Of a DNA stretch of 64,000 bases, positions 1-7,090 are shown piece after piece. Positions within the stretch are counted from its first letter, which is position 1. Each line of letters starts with the position of its first letter. The notes under the pieces are model-generated. The model made no database searches, was not told the origin of the DNA, and saw only the letters and a list, made by a program, of their open reading frames with translations. Origin of the DNA: CBDIHP01 sp965279195 (GTDB lineage Bacteria > Planctomycetota > Planctomycetia > Isosphaerales > Isosphaeraceae); contig CBDIHP010000042.1 in assembly GCA_965279195.1 (NCBI GenBank), positions 248,001 to 312,000 of the forward strand. The letters run 5' to 3'. The translations under genes were made by a program, and so were the position numbers.

Positions 1-288
1 CTGGCTCGGGCGGTGGAAAAATCCGCCCGGGCCCCCCTGCCCCGATCTCCCTCACGCGGTCGAGCAAGGGCCACTGCAAGGCCCGGAAGGCATCCGGCTT
101 CGAGCATGCGTCGGGCCCATCACACACTTCGCCCAGAGGCGTAAGTTTTGTCCGCTTTTTGTCCGCGGCCGTTACCGAATCGTGACCGAAACGTCCCCCT
201 GATTCCACGCGATCGGCCCTCTGAAACCCCTTTGGGCAAAGGGGTTTTCACGCTTTTTCGCAGACTTTCATGATCACCCGCTTCCATT
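1..288. other. Left-edge region without a recognised gene
   Basis: No reading frame here resembles a known protein. Two frames are open from the left edge, closing near 142 and near 201, but both are arginine/proline-rich and look like GC-driven noise. Given the terminator-like hairpin at 224-247 and the tRNA scar just after it, the tail of an integrase gene lying mostly outside the window is a possible explanation, but nothing in the translation shows it. Confidence 0.3.
224..247 (+). terminator. Rho-independent-type hairpin before the tRNA scar
   Basis: Perfect 10-bp inverted repeat, AAACCCCTTT and AAAGGGGTTT, with a 4-nt loop. The right arm ends in TTTT and a second T run follows about 10 nt later. 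It would end transcription arriving from the left edge. Because it sits directly before the tRNA fragment, it may belong to an integrase gene outside the window (inference). Confidence 0.55.
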
Positions 289-330
289 TTCCCAAGCTGG
301 ACGTCAGGGGTTCGAATCCCCTCGCCCGCT
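289..330 (+). other. 3' half of tRNA-Gly(CCC), probable integration (att) scar
   Basis: From 289 the sequence folds as the 3' half of a canonical tRNA: anticodon loop TT-CCC-AA (289-295), anticodon-stem 3' strand GCTGG (296-300), 5-nt variable loop, T stem AGGGG/CCCCT around TTCGAAT (306-322), acceptor strand CGCCCGC (323-329) and discriminator T. The 5' half is absent: the bases before 289 give a mismatched anticodon stem and there is no GCGGGCG acceptor partner upstream. Tyrosine integrases commonly recombine inside tRNA anticodon or T loops and leave exactly such a half copy, so this marks one end of a past or present integrated element. The minus strand reads GEGIRTPDVQLGKM, a notorious spurious protein produced by such scars. 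Confidence 0.75.
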
Positions 331-512
331 CTGTTAAAGCCTTTCACGGCAACGACTTCCGGCTCGTCGATTCTGTGGCGATTCAGGAGTTCGAGGTTGT
401 GACGATTTGTGTGACGATCTGGTCCGCTTGCAAGCGTCTCTCGTGACCGTGTGTCCGGGGACGCCTTTCGTTTTTGCCGTCAACCGATCGTTGCATTCGT
501 AGCAGATTCGCA
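331..512. other. Spacer between tRNA scar and IS1-family element
   Basis: Nothing recognisable. It ends with the 11-bp target duplication (502-512) of the neighbouring insertion sequence. A short motif GTGACGAT recurs around 399-418, but it is too small to interpret. Confidence 0.4.
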
Positions 513-614
513 TCGTGGCCGATCAGTGTCGCACGGCACCCGAGCATTGGTCTATCATTCGGAAGTGACACAACTGGCCATCAGCCTTGAGGATCGCATC
601 GGCGGAGCCGCACC

Positions 615-992
615 ATGGACGACCTCTCTCGCTTCTGCTGCCTGAATTCTCAGTGCCTCGAACATGGCAAGCGTGGGGCCGGAAATCTGACGGTGACCAG
701 CCGCTATGGTCCCGAGAAGTCCCGACGCATGCTCCGCTGCCAGGCTTGCAAGGCCCGATTCTCCGAGCGCAAAGGGACGCCACTCTTCGACTCGCGACTG
801 CCGCCGGAGAAGATCGAATCGGTCCTGGAGCATATCGCCGAAGGCTGCGGCGTCCGACAGACGGGTCGGCTCTGCAAGGTCGATCGCGGCACCGTCGGCC
901 GCCTGAGTCGGGTCGCTGGCGAGCATTCCCACGACCTCCACGACGAGTTGGTCGCGATTTCCCCCCCTCACGCGCGAGGCCCAGTTCGATGA
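615..992 (+). CDS. IS1-family transposase, N-terminal frame (InsA-like)
   Basis: A 125-residue frame that begins with a zinc-ribbon pattern (CCLNSQC near residues 8-14 and CQAC near residue 43), followed by a helix-turn-helix-like stretch (VRQTGRLCKVDRGTVGRL). This is the DNA-binding half of IS1-type transposases. It runs out of frame at a run of seven C (961-967). Removing one C would continue as SPLTREAQFDEKW and join the catalytic frame that follows, so the full protein is about 370 residues. Either the run has gained a C or the element uses slippage at the run to make the fusion. IS1 itself makes its transposase by programmed frameshifting, although in the -1 direction, whereas here +1 is needed. 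Confidence 0.75.
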   Translation: MDDLSRFCCLNSQCLEHGKRGAGNLTVTSRYGPEKSRRMLRCQACKARFSERKGTPLFDSRLPPEKIESVLEHIAEGCGVRQTGRLCKVDRGTVGRLSRVAGEHSHDLHDELVAISPPHARGPVR

Positions 993-1728
993 GAAGTGGT
1001 CGTTCGTGGCCAAGAAGGAGAAGAATTGCGACGAGACCGAGCCGGCCGATGACCGCAAGGGAGACACCTGGGACCACGTCGCGATCGATGCCGAGAGCCG
1101 GTTGGTGATCAGCGTCGTGGCCGGCGAGCGGACGGCCGAGAATGTCGTCGCGGTGGTCAACGAGTTCAAGCGACGCACCGGGGGCCGTCTGATGGACCTG
1201 ATCACCACCGACGGCTATCTGGCCTACGAGGACGCGTTGCTTGAGGCGTACGGGGAGACGATCACGCCGCCCCGGACCGGCAAGCGAGGACGCCCCAGGG
1301 CCCCTTACAAGGTCGCGCCCAAGGGCCTGACCTATGCCGTGGTGGAGAAGACACGAGAGAAGGGTCGGGTGGTGGCGATCGCCACGCGAGTGGTCTTCGG
1401 GACGATGGCTGCGGTGATCGCGGCCCTGGGGATGTCGAGGGTGAGCCGGTCGATCAACACGTCGTTCGTGCGTCAGAACGGGACGGATCGGCACCGAAAC
1501 GCGAGGAAGGCCCGCAAGACGTACCGGTTCAGCAAGGACTGGCGTCATCACGAGTCGGTGACCTATCTGACGATGTATGTGTACAATTTCTGCTGGCCGG
1601 TTCGGACCTTACGGATCAAAGCTGACAAAGGCATCTGGCGGAAGAGGAGCCCGGCGATAGCGGCCGGGTTGGCGGATCATGTCTGGTCAATTCCCGAATG
1701 GCTGGCGTTCCCATCCGTGCGACACTGA
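970..1728 (+). CDS. IS1-family transposase, catalytic frame (InsB-like, frameshifted and lacking Glu)
   Basis: The frame has no good start of its own. The first ATG is at 1006, but homology-like sequence begins around 970 (TREAQFDEKWSF), so it is normally reached by fusion with the upstream frame. Two acidic positions are visible in HVAIDAES and ITTDGYLAYE. The C-terminal block INTSFVRQNGTDRH and KTYRFSKDW is the conserved IS1-type tail. Relatives I know read FVERxN at that point, with the Glu as third catalytic residue. Here it reads FVRQN, so the Glu seems deleted in frame. The frame ends just inside the right inverted repeat. Confidence 0.7.
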   Translation, partial: TREAQFDEKWSFVAKKEKNCDETEPADDRKGDTWDHVAIDAESRLVISVVAGERTAENVVAVVNEFKRRTGGRLMDLITTDGYLAYEDALLEAYGETITPPRTGKRGRPRAPYKVAPKGLTYAVVEKTREKGRVVAIATRVVFGTMAAVIAALGMSRVSRSINTSFVRQNGTDRHRNARKARKTYRFSKDWRHHESVTYLTMYVYNFCWPVRTLRIKADKGIWRKRSPAIAAGLADHVWSIPEWLAFPSVRH

Positions 1729-1738
1729 TCGGCCACGA

Positions 1739-2068
1739 GGCAGATTCGCACTCGGCCTCAATTCAGCCCTACGTCGGCTTTCGCCTTCTCAGAAGCATCC
1801 AAACAGGCTCTTGAACCTTCCCTCGACCCTCGGGGATTATCCGAAGGCCGAGGCGGTTCGAGGCGGGAAATGGGCGGGTCAGATGGCATTCAGCATGTCG
1901 CTCTGGGAGGTCAGGGACGGCCGCCTCGGCAAACTTCCCAATCAAAAGCTCCACAGCGAGCAGCACCTCGATCATTAGATCGGGCCGGTTTCCGGCCTCC
2001 TCGGGTCCGAGTTTCCGTTCATGCGGAGGCGAGTCCGGGCCCAGTCCGGCGATCCACTCTCACCGCCC
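1739..2068. other. Gap after IS1 element; possible nuclease N-terminal remnant
   Basis: No intact gene. On the plus strand 1895-1978 reads MSLWEVRDGRLGKLPNQKL and then SEQHLDH before a TAG. That resembles the start of NucS/DUF91-like nucleases, which begin with a short strand followed by an SE-x-LE segment, but only 27 residues survive. On the minus strand 1769-1975 is open for 68 residues with no recognised similarity. Both readings are weak. Confidence 0.25.
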
Positions 2069-2641
2069 TCACCTCACCGCCCGCACCATCGCCGCCGCCG
2101 ACTCCCTGCCGAATCGCTTCTGGAGCCGACGCATGTACAGATAGCCGACACGGGCGACGAGCCACCGGGGGCGAGAGAAGGCCAGGATGTCGTACCAGAC
2201 CTCGCCACTGGTTCGGTCCCATTCGAGCAGGAACCTCTCCTCGCCCGTCCCCGCATGATCGGGCAATGTGCCGTAGGCGAAACCGAAGCGGGCGATGGGC
2301 TCAGCCTCGTTGACGACGGAGACGATCCGGCAGGCACTCAGCCACCACAACCCGAACTGCCGGGACAGGACGGCCACGACCTCGCCGGTCTGGATCGGCG
2401 TGCCGGGCGGCCACGCCTCCACCCAGCCCAGGTCGAACTGCCCCCAACGCTCCAGGACTGCCCTGGCTTTCGTGAAGACCTCCTGCCCCCGCCCCAGGAC
2501 GATCCGGGTGCGATCCACGACGTAACCGGCGGGAGGCTCGGCTGCCGTCGCACCAACCGCCGTATAGGTGAAGTCGAGCGTCGACTGCGAAGCCAGGAAC
2601 GCCCGGATCGTCTCGATTGAAGGTCGTCGCACGGAGACCAT
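2069..2641 (-). CDS. DUF1990 family protein
   Basis: About 190 residues. The core FGFAYGTLPDHAGTGEERF, followed by EWDRTSGEVWYDILAFSRP and the ending RRLQKRFGRESAAAMVRA, is the DUF1990 signature. Its molecular function is not known. I place the start at the internal ATG giving MVSVRRPSIETIRAFLASQ, because family members begin with a similar RRPS...FLA block. The longer reading to 2713 would add a basic 24-residue leader without family support and would nearly touch the divergent gene. It faces away from the NAD(P)-binding reductase at 2745, about 100 bp away. DUF1990 genes are often found beside such reductases in actinobacteria and planctomycetes, so a shared redox or lipid-related role is a guess. 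Confidence 0.85.
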   Translation of the reverse strand: MVSVRRPSIETIRAFLASQSTLDFTYTAVGATAAEPPAGYVVDRTRIVLGRGQEVFTKARAVLERWGQFDLGWVEAWPPGTPIQTGEVVAVLSRQFGLWWLSACRIVSVVNEAEPIARFGFAYGTLPDHAGTGEERFLLEWDRTSGEVWYDILAFSRPRWLVARVGYLYMRRLQKRFGRESAAAMVRAVR

Positions 2642-2744
2642 CGGCAAGCCATCCTCGTCGGTCACGGGTTTCTCACGGCGGGCACGGTAACATGGTAGGC
2701 GAACGCCGACCATTTTCCGAACCCCGCAGCACAGGTGACCAAAG

Positions 2745-3689
2745 ATGCCGACCCCCGAGAGCGACGGCTCCCCGATGATCCTGCTGACCGGCGGCAGCGG
2801 CTACGTCGGCGGGCGGCTCATCCCCCGCCTGGAACAGCAGGGCGTCGGGCTCCGCTGCCTGGCCCGGAATCCCAACAAGCTGCGATCCCAGGTCCGGCCG
2901 ACCACCGAGGTCGTGCCGGGTGACGTGCTCGATGTGCCCTCGCTCGACCGGGCGCTGGAGGGGGTCCACACCGCCTACTACCTCGTCCACCTGATGTCCG
3001 GGGCCGGTTCCAGGGACTTCGAACGGGAAGACCGCCAGGCGGCGTCCAACTTCGCCGGGGCGGCGAAACGGGCCGGTCTTCGCCGCATCGTCTACCTGGG
3101 CGGGCTGGGCGACGACTCCGACCCGAAGCTCTCGCCGCACCTCCGCAGCCGCCACGAGGTCGGCATAATCCTGCGGGATTCCGGCGTGGAGACCGTCGAG
3201 TTCCGGGCCTCGATGGTCGTCGGGGCGGGGAGCCTGTCCTTCGACCTGATGAAATCGCTGACCGACCGCCTGCCAGTGATGCTCTGCCCACGCTGGCTCA
3301 CGACGCCCACGCAGCCCATCGCCGTGGACGACGTGCTGGCGTACCTCCTGGCGGCGAAGGACTTGCCCCCCGGCGAGAGCCGGGTCTTCGAGATCGGCAG
3401 CCCGGAGGTCACGACCTACGGCGACCTGATCCGGGAGTATGCCCGGCAGCGTGGGCTGCGACGTTGGCTGATCTCGGTGCCGGCGCTAACGCCTTACCTC
3501 TCGGGCCTCTGGCTGGCCCTCGTGACCCCCGCCAGTTTCGAGGTGGGCCGGCACCTGATCGAAGGGCTGAAGAACCCGATGGTCGTGCGGGACCGATCCG
3601 CCCTGGACGTGTTCCAGATCCGCCCGATGGGGGTTGCCGAGGCGATTCGCAAGGCGCTCGTCGAACTGGGACTAACACCGGGAGGCTGA
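2745..3689 (+). CDS. NAD(P)-binding atypical SDR family protein
   Basis: 314 residues. A Rossmann motif TGGSGYVGGRL begins near residue 15, with LEGVHTAYYLVHLM and RIVYLGGLG strands typical of atypical extended SDRs (NmrA/YwnB-like 'NAD(P)H-binding' proteins). The usual YxxxK catalytic pair is not evident, which is common in this subgroup. The C-terminal part (FEIGSPEVTTYGDLIREYA and the hydrophobic PALTPYLSGLWLALVTPAS) is like that of proteins annotated as SDRs with a DUF2867 tail, but the DUF2867 domain itself is missing or very short. Divergent from the DUF1990 gene. Substrate unknown. The gene is intact and its end lies 45 bp before an IS1595-type insertion. Confidence 0.8.
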   Translation: MPTPESDGSPMILLTGGSGYVGGRLIPRLEQQGVGLRCLARNPNKLRSQVRPTTEVVPGDVLDVPSLDRALEGVHTAYYLVHLMSGAGSRDFEREDRQAASNFAGAAKRAGLRRIVYLGGLGDDSDPKLSPHLRSRHEVGIILRDSGVETVEFRASMVVGAGSLSFDLMKSLTDRLPVMLCPRWLTTPTQPIAVDDVLAYLLAAKDLPPGESRVFEIGSPEVTTYGDLIREYARQRGLRRWLISVPALTPYLSGLWLALVTPASFEVGRHLIEGLKNPMVVRDRSALDVFQIRPMGVAEAIRKALVELGLTPGG

Positions 3690-3734
3690 CGAAACTCCGA
3701 TGCCCCTTCTGGCCTTCACGAACCAAAACAATCC

Positions 3735-4774
3735 GGCTCATGTTCCACCAGCGGTGTTCGGCTTTCTTCCGAGGAGGATGGCCAGGAAGTCGTCGGTCAC
3801 CGACTTGAGGTTGTGGGCCCACTCGAAGATCGCCACGTAGCCGGCCAGGTGCCACTTGCTCACGCCCCGGAAGGGCCGCAGGAACGTCCGCAGCGCCGCC
3901 CAGGTCCCCTCCATCGAGTTGACGTGCACCTCGCGGATCCCGTCCCCGTCGTCGTCGCGGGCCCACTCCTTGATCGCGTGGTTCACCGTCACACGCGACC
4001 GGCCCAGGTCGGGGACGCGGTCGTAGCCCGACCACTCGTCGGTGTTCAGCCTCGCACCGGGGCTCGTCGTCGCCTGGACCATGCCATTCAAGGTCCGCTG
4101 GTCGGTGCTCGGCAGGACGTGGAGCCGGATCGCGCCGGAGGAGCGGCCGAAGGTGCCGGCGACCGGCGGGCGGTCGTTGGCGAAGGTGCCGTGGCCGCGA
4201 CGCTTGTTCGCGCGGCGCCGCGGCGGGTCATCGGGCGAGTCGTGCGGGATGCCTTTTTTCCCCCGCGTTGACGAAGGTCTCGTCGGCCTCGCACACGGCG
4301 TCGTCGAGGGGCTCGGTCTCCTGGCCATCCAGCGCCTTCTGCTGGATCCGATGCCGCAGCTCCAGGAGCTTGACCCGGTCGCAGCCCAGCTCGCGGGCCA
4401 GCTTCGCGGTGGGGACGCCCTGGGCGATGCCGCGGAGGATCAGCAGCAGGTGCGATGCGGGCCGCTGGGTCTTCTGGAGTGCGGTGCCGGTGTAAGCGTT
4501 GAAGACGCGGCGGCAGCCGCGGCAGCGATAGTCCAGCGCCGGGGCCCGGTGCCTGCGGTGCACGCCGTACTCGCGGCCGCCACATCGCGGGCATGCGAGG
4601 CCTTCGGGGTGGAGGATCTCGACGAGCTTGTCGTAGCAGGCCTGCTCGTCCATGTATTGCTGGATCGGGAAGTCCATCGCCGGCCTCCGCCTCGGGTCGA
4701 TCGGGTCACACCCCGATCACACCACACCGAACAGCCTGCCGAAATAGGTCTCCACCGCCGGTGGAACATGAGCC
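3735..4774 (-). mobile_element. IS1595-family insertion sequence with 8-bp target duplication
   Basis: The terminal inverted repeats lie at 3735-3754 and 4755-4774 (GGCTCATGTTCCACC at the left edge, one mismatch in 20). They are flanked by the direct repeat AACAATCC at 3727-3734 and 4775-4782. Eight-base duplications and a transposase that almost fills a 1-kb element are characteristic of the IS1595 family. The transposase stop codon lies within the left inverted repeat. The intact duplication means a recent simple insertion. Confidence 0.9.
3738..4677 (-). pseudogene. IS1595-family (ISXO2-like) transposase, frameshifted
   Basis: The N-terminal frame (4677 down to about 4256) carries the zinc ribbon CPRCGGREYGVHRRH...CRGCRR and the first catalytic Asp in CEADETFVNAG. 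The C-terminal frame (about 4260 down to 3738) continues with NKRRGHGTFANDRPPV, NTDEWSGYDRVPDLG, KEWARDDDGDGIREVHVNS and the tail RPFRGVSKWHLAGYVA, the standard ISXO2 domain. The frames meet at a G5A6 run (about 4251-4261). Removing one base restores NAGKKGIPHD. The run could be a slippage site used to express the fusion, or a disabling indel or sequencing error. Apart from that, all catalytic blocks are present, so the fused protein would be complete at about 312 residues. Confidence 0.85.
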
Positions 4775-5233
4775 AACAATCCCCCCCCTTGCCCACGGGA
4801 TTGCCCACGGATAGGCCACGACGATGATCATGAACGTCACCGCCCAGTTGGAGCGGCGGGACGGGCGGCAGATCGTCGTATCATTCCGCCCCCCCCCCGC
4901 TGCTCATACTCGGGCACCTTCGCAGCGGGACGACCGGTCGTCCCGTATCGGGCCCCTCGATCAGGTAGCGGACCCGCACGCCACCGAGCTTGACCTGGCG
5001 GGAATGGCTCTCGATCAAGGACACGGGGCCCCCGAGGTGAATATCCCGCCCGAGGCCCCCGCCCCAGGCCCGACGGCATCATCCCGACACGGTACCGGGG
5101 GGCTTCCACGGTTGACCTGCAAGCCCCTCGCCTGGACAAGGCCCCCTGGGGTCGTCGATTGTATTGCCTCGTCGGCCTCCGGGGGGCCTCTTCCACCCCG
5201 CTCAGATCGGAGTCGCTCGTCACGGGAGCGGAG
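4775..5233. other. Decayed stretch between IS1595 element and SET gene
   Basis: Contains the hydrolase-like fragment listed separately (4915-5024). Next to the insertion sequence the minus strand also reads a hydrophobic segment (WAVTFMIIVVAYPWAIPWA, about 4790-4850) that could be the end of a lost membrane protein. No intact gene is visible. Confidence 0.35.
4915..5024 (-). pseudogene. N-terminal remnant of an alpha/beta-hydrolase-like gene
   Basis: Starting at a GTG the minus strand reads VSLIESHSRQVKLGGVRV and then RYLIEGPDTGRPVVPL. That closely resembles the first two strands of alpha/beta-hydrolases (G-V-x-x-R-Y-x-I-E-G...P-V-V-L-L-H-G). The sequence then degenerates before the oxyanion HG motif and before any nucleophile elbow. 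Only about 36 residues are recognisable, so it is a remnant at best. It lies in the same decayed zone as the two insertion sequences. Confidence 0.4.
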
Positions 5234-5572
5234 ATGGCCCTGACTCAATCGGATGCGGTCATCGTCAAGCGGGTCCGGGGCAAGGGCCGGGGCGTCTTCG
5301 CCCGCCGGGGCATCGCAGTGGGCGAGATCATCGAGACCTGCCCGGTCCTCGTCGTGCCGACCGGCGAGGTCCGCAGCGGCCCGACCTGGACACGGCTGGG
5401 GGAGTACTGCTATGAGTGGGGTCAGGGCTCGGTGGCCCTGGCGCTCGGTTACGGCTCGCTCTACAACCACTCATATGAGCCGAACGCACGTTACGAGGAC
5501 GTCGGACGGCGGGCGAAGCGTTTCGTGGCGATTCGGGACATCGCAGCGGGCGAGGAGATCACGGTGAACTAA
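5234..5572 (+). pseudogene. SET-domain protein with a nonsense codon in its catalytic C-terminus
   Basis: From ATG 5234 the protein reads MALTQSDAVIVKRVRGKGRG and continues with the SET motifs VFARRGIAVGEIIE, LYNHSYEPNARY and IRDIAAGEEITVN. SET domains continue there as N-Y, the Tyr being catalytic. In this copy the codon after Asn is TAA (5570-5572). Translation past it is perfectly open: NGEPGDRSPVWFDVIEGN..., ending at TGA 5666-5668, and matches the usual bacterial SET tail (NYNGxPxDxSPVWF). A single C-to-A change (TAC to TAA) therefore explains the stop. Bacterial SET proteins are putative protein-lysine methyltransferases. Without the Tyr and post-SET tail this one should be inactive, unless the stop is read through or is a sequencing error. 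Confidence 0.8.
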
Positions 5573-5698
5573 AACGGCGAGCCGGGCGACCGCTCCCCGG
5601 TCTGGTTCGACGTCATCGAAGGCAATTCCCGACCGGCTGGGGCCGGGCAGGCCGATGGGGACGGCTGAATCCCGGAGGTCAGCATATCCGTCGGGGGC

Positions 5699-6052
5699 TC
5701 AGCGGGTCGGCCCTTGGGAGTCCGTGGCCGCTCTGATCGCTTCCCCGGCCCATGAGATCAAGTCCCCCCGGTCCCCCAGGATATCCGGGGGTACCTCGTA
5801 GTAGGACTTGAGGGTCTGCCGCTCGTTGGGGCGGAACGGCCCCACGCCCCTGGCCTGGTAGTCGCCCTTCGAGCCCTCGTCCACCTTGAAGTACAGCCTG
5901 CCGGCGTAGGCGATGGCGAAGATGACGCCACGCCAGTAGATGCCGTGGCCCCCGAACAGGGGACGGGACGTGACCTCCCCAAGGGCCGCCAGGCCGTCGA
6001 GGATCTGCCGGACGAAGCGATCGACCTCCACCACCGTTCCCTTCCATCTCAT
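5699..6052 (-). CDS. TfoX N-terminal domain family protein
   Basis: 117 residues. VDRFVRQILDGLAALGEV, SRPLFGGHGIYWRGVIFA and GRLYFKVDEGSKGDYQARG, with the end YYEVPPDILGD, are the hallmarks of the TfoX_N fold. In gamma-proteobacteria TfoX/Sxy is a competence regulator. Short stand-alone members like this are widespread and of unknown function, so a competence role should not be assumed. The next gene on the same strand (DUF2293, 6058-6732) stops 6 bp upstream of this start, so the two are probably co-transcribed. Confidence 0.85.
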   Translation of the reverse strand: MRWKGTVVEVDRFVRQILDGLAALGEVTSRPLFGGHGIYWRGVIFAIAYAGRLYFKVDEGSKGDYQARGVGPFRPNERQTLKSYYEVPPDILGDRGDLISWAGEAIRAATDSQGPTR

Positions 6053-6057
6053 CAGGG

Positions 6058-6732
6058 CTACGACCCCGGCATCAACGCCTTCCTCAGCGGGCAGTACTCA
6101 CCGATCTCTTCTCCACGCCGATATCGGCCAAGTAACTCTTGCGACCTTTGGGCCAACGTCCGCCGGACCTCCCGCCGCTTGCCCTTGATCCTGGGAATCA
6201 CCATGTTGTCGTAACCGGTCGTCTGGTGCCGCAGCCAGGCGATCACGGCGGCCTCGGCCCGCTCTTCGACGGGGATCCGCTGCGTCCTGGCGACCGTCCC
6301 GCTGCCGACCGGCGTTGCATGCTCGGTGACGGCACGTGCCAGCCGTTCGGCGATCTCGGCGTATCGAGGTGCGAACGCCAGGAACTTAGCCACCGCACCG
6401 TAGAAGTCCTCGACGTACTCGGACTGGGCCTTCTCCCGTCTTCTTGAGGCCGCCCCCTGCCGCCTGGCGTATGCGTCCGTGGACCGCTCCGAGTCCAATC
6501 CCGCACGGATCTTCTCGATCGTCTCTGCCGGTGCCCAGATGCCCCGGGAGAACATCCTTCGGCCTACTTTCTCCTGGACGACCCAGTGGTCCCCGGTGGC
6601 CTTCACCCTGCGTGTCAGCCCGGCGTCCCCCGGCGGCAGGAGTGCCCAGCCCTCGGGGACGCTGAGGATCGTCCCGTCGGCTGACCTGACGGTGTTCGGT
6701 GTCGGGCCCGGAAGATAAATCGGGACGTCCAT
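6058..6732 (-). CDS. DUF2293 domain-containing protein
   Basis: 224 residues. The C-terminal third (VIAWLRHQTTGYDNMVIPRI, KGKRREVRRTLAQRS, CPLRKAL) is the DUF2293 signature, a region of conserved Arg/Lys and a TxYD motif with no known activity. The middle is charged and partly helical, and the N-terminus has a small beta-rich piece (PEGWALLPPGDAGLTRRVKA). It is likely in one transcription unit with the TfoX-like gene 6 bp downstream. Intact despite the mobile elements on both sides. Confidence 0.85.
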   Translation of the reverse strand: MDVPIYLPGPTPNTVRSADGTILSVPEGWALLPPGDAGLTRRVKATGDHWVVQEKVGRRMFSRGIWAPAETIEKIRAGLDSERSTDAYARRQGAASRRREKAQSEYVEDFYGAVAKFLAFAPRYAEIAERLARAVTEHATPVGSGTVARTQRIPVEERAEAAVIAWLRHQTTGYDNMVIPRIKGKRREVRRTLAQRSQELLGRYRRGEEIGEYCPLRKALMPGS

Positions 6733-6796
6733 GTCTGCTGCGGTTGCCTCTTCCGCTTGTTAGTTTGTGCAATAAGATCGAACTTATTGCTGCTCC

Positions 6797-6998
6797 TCAA
6801 AGATTCATTTGAGCCCCGTTCACTCTCAGCCAATTCTTCCGCTCTTCGAAATCAGGCATGACTTTCTCGATCTCAGTCCAGAAAACCGGAGTGTGATTGC
6901 TGTGAATTAGATGTGCCAATTCATGGACCACGATGTAGTCGATGATCGTCAACGGGGCCATCATGCATCGCCAGTGGAAGTTCACCAGGTGGGTAGTG
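6797..6998 (-). pseudogene. YgjP-like zinc metallopeptidase, C-terminal half (3' exon side of the group II intron)
   Basis: Reads THLVNFHWRCMMAPLTIID, then YIVVHELAHLIHSNHTPVFW, and ends WLRVNGAQMNL. HELAH with a downstream His in the HxPxFW context is the zinc site of YgjP/DUF45 (SprT-like) proteins. The usual N-terminal 130-150 residues are missing. The frame runs backwards straight into the 3' end of the group II intron. The conserved block before it in relatives is RWGSC, so the intron sits in or beside that motif. If the upstream exon were still present, splicing would restore the protein, but it is not found on the far side (see the intron and IS256 entries), so this is a remnant. Confidence 0.75.
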
Positions 6999-7039
6999 GT
7001 CGGGTAGCTCAGGGCGGTTTCCCACCCTGAGCCCCCACA

Positions 7040-7072
7040 GATCCGGACGTGCGCGATTGACGCATCCGGCTC
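7040..7072 (-). ncRNA. Group II intron catalytic domain V
   Basis: A 33-nt hairpin on the minus strand: GAGCCGGATGCG, loop around TCAATC, then GCGCACGTCCGGATC. It has the typical 5' GAGCC start, the asymmetric bulge and a short distance to a following domain VI hairpin. Domain V binds the catalytic metals for splicing. It lies 18 nt downstream of the reverse transcriptase stop, as expected. Confidence 0.8.
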
Positions 7073-7090
7073 CTCGGGCCATGAGATTCG

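Larger units (their letters stand above)
513..1738 (+). mobile_element. IS1-family insertion sequence with 11-bp target duplication
   Basis: The ends are a perfect 22-bp inverted repeat at 513-534 and 1717-1738. The flanking direct repeat GCAGATTCGCA is present at 502-512 and 1740-1750, so the insertion is young. The length (about 1.23 kb) and two-frame transposase organisation fit IS1-like elements, whose duplications are typically 8-14 bp. The single base between the right repeat and the duplication leaves the exact right edge uncertain by 1 bp. The transposase looks doubly damaged, by a frameshift and by an apparently missing catalytic Glu, so the copy is probably not autonomous. Confidence 0.85.

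Noticed and set aside
120..347. 75-codon minus-strand frame with GEGIRTPDVQLGKM
   Set aside because: It is the antisense reading of the tRNA 3' half and a well-known spurious protein type.
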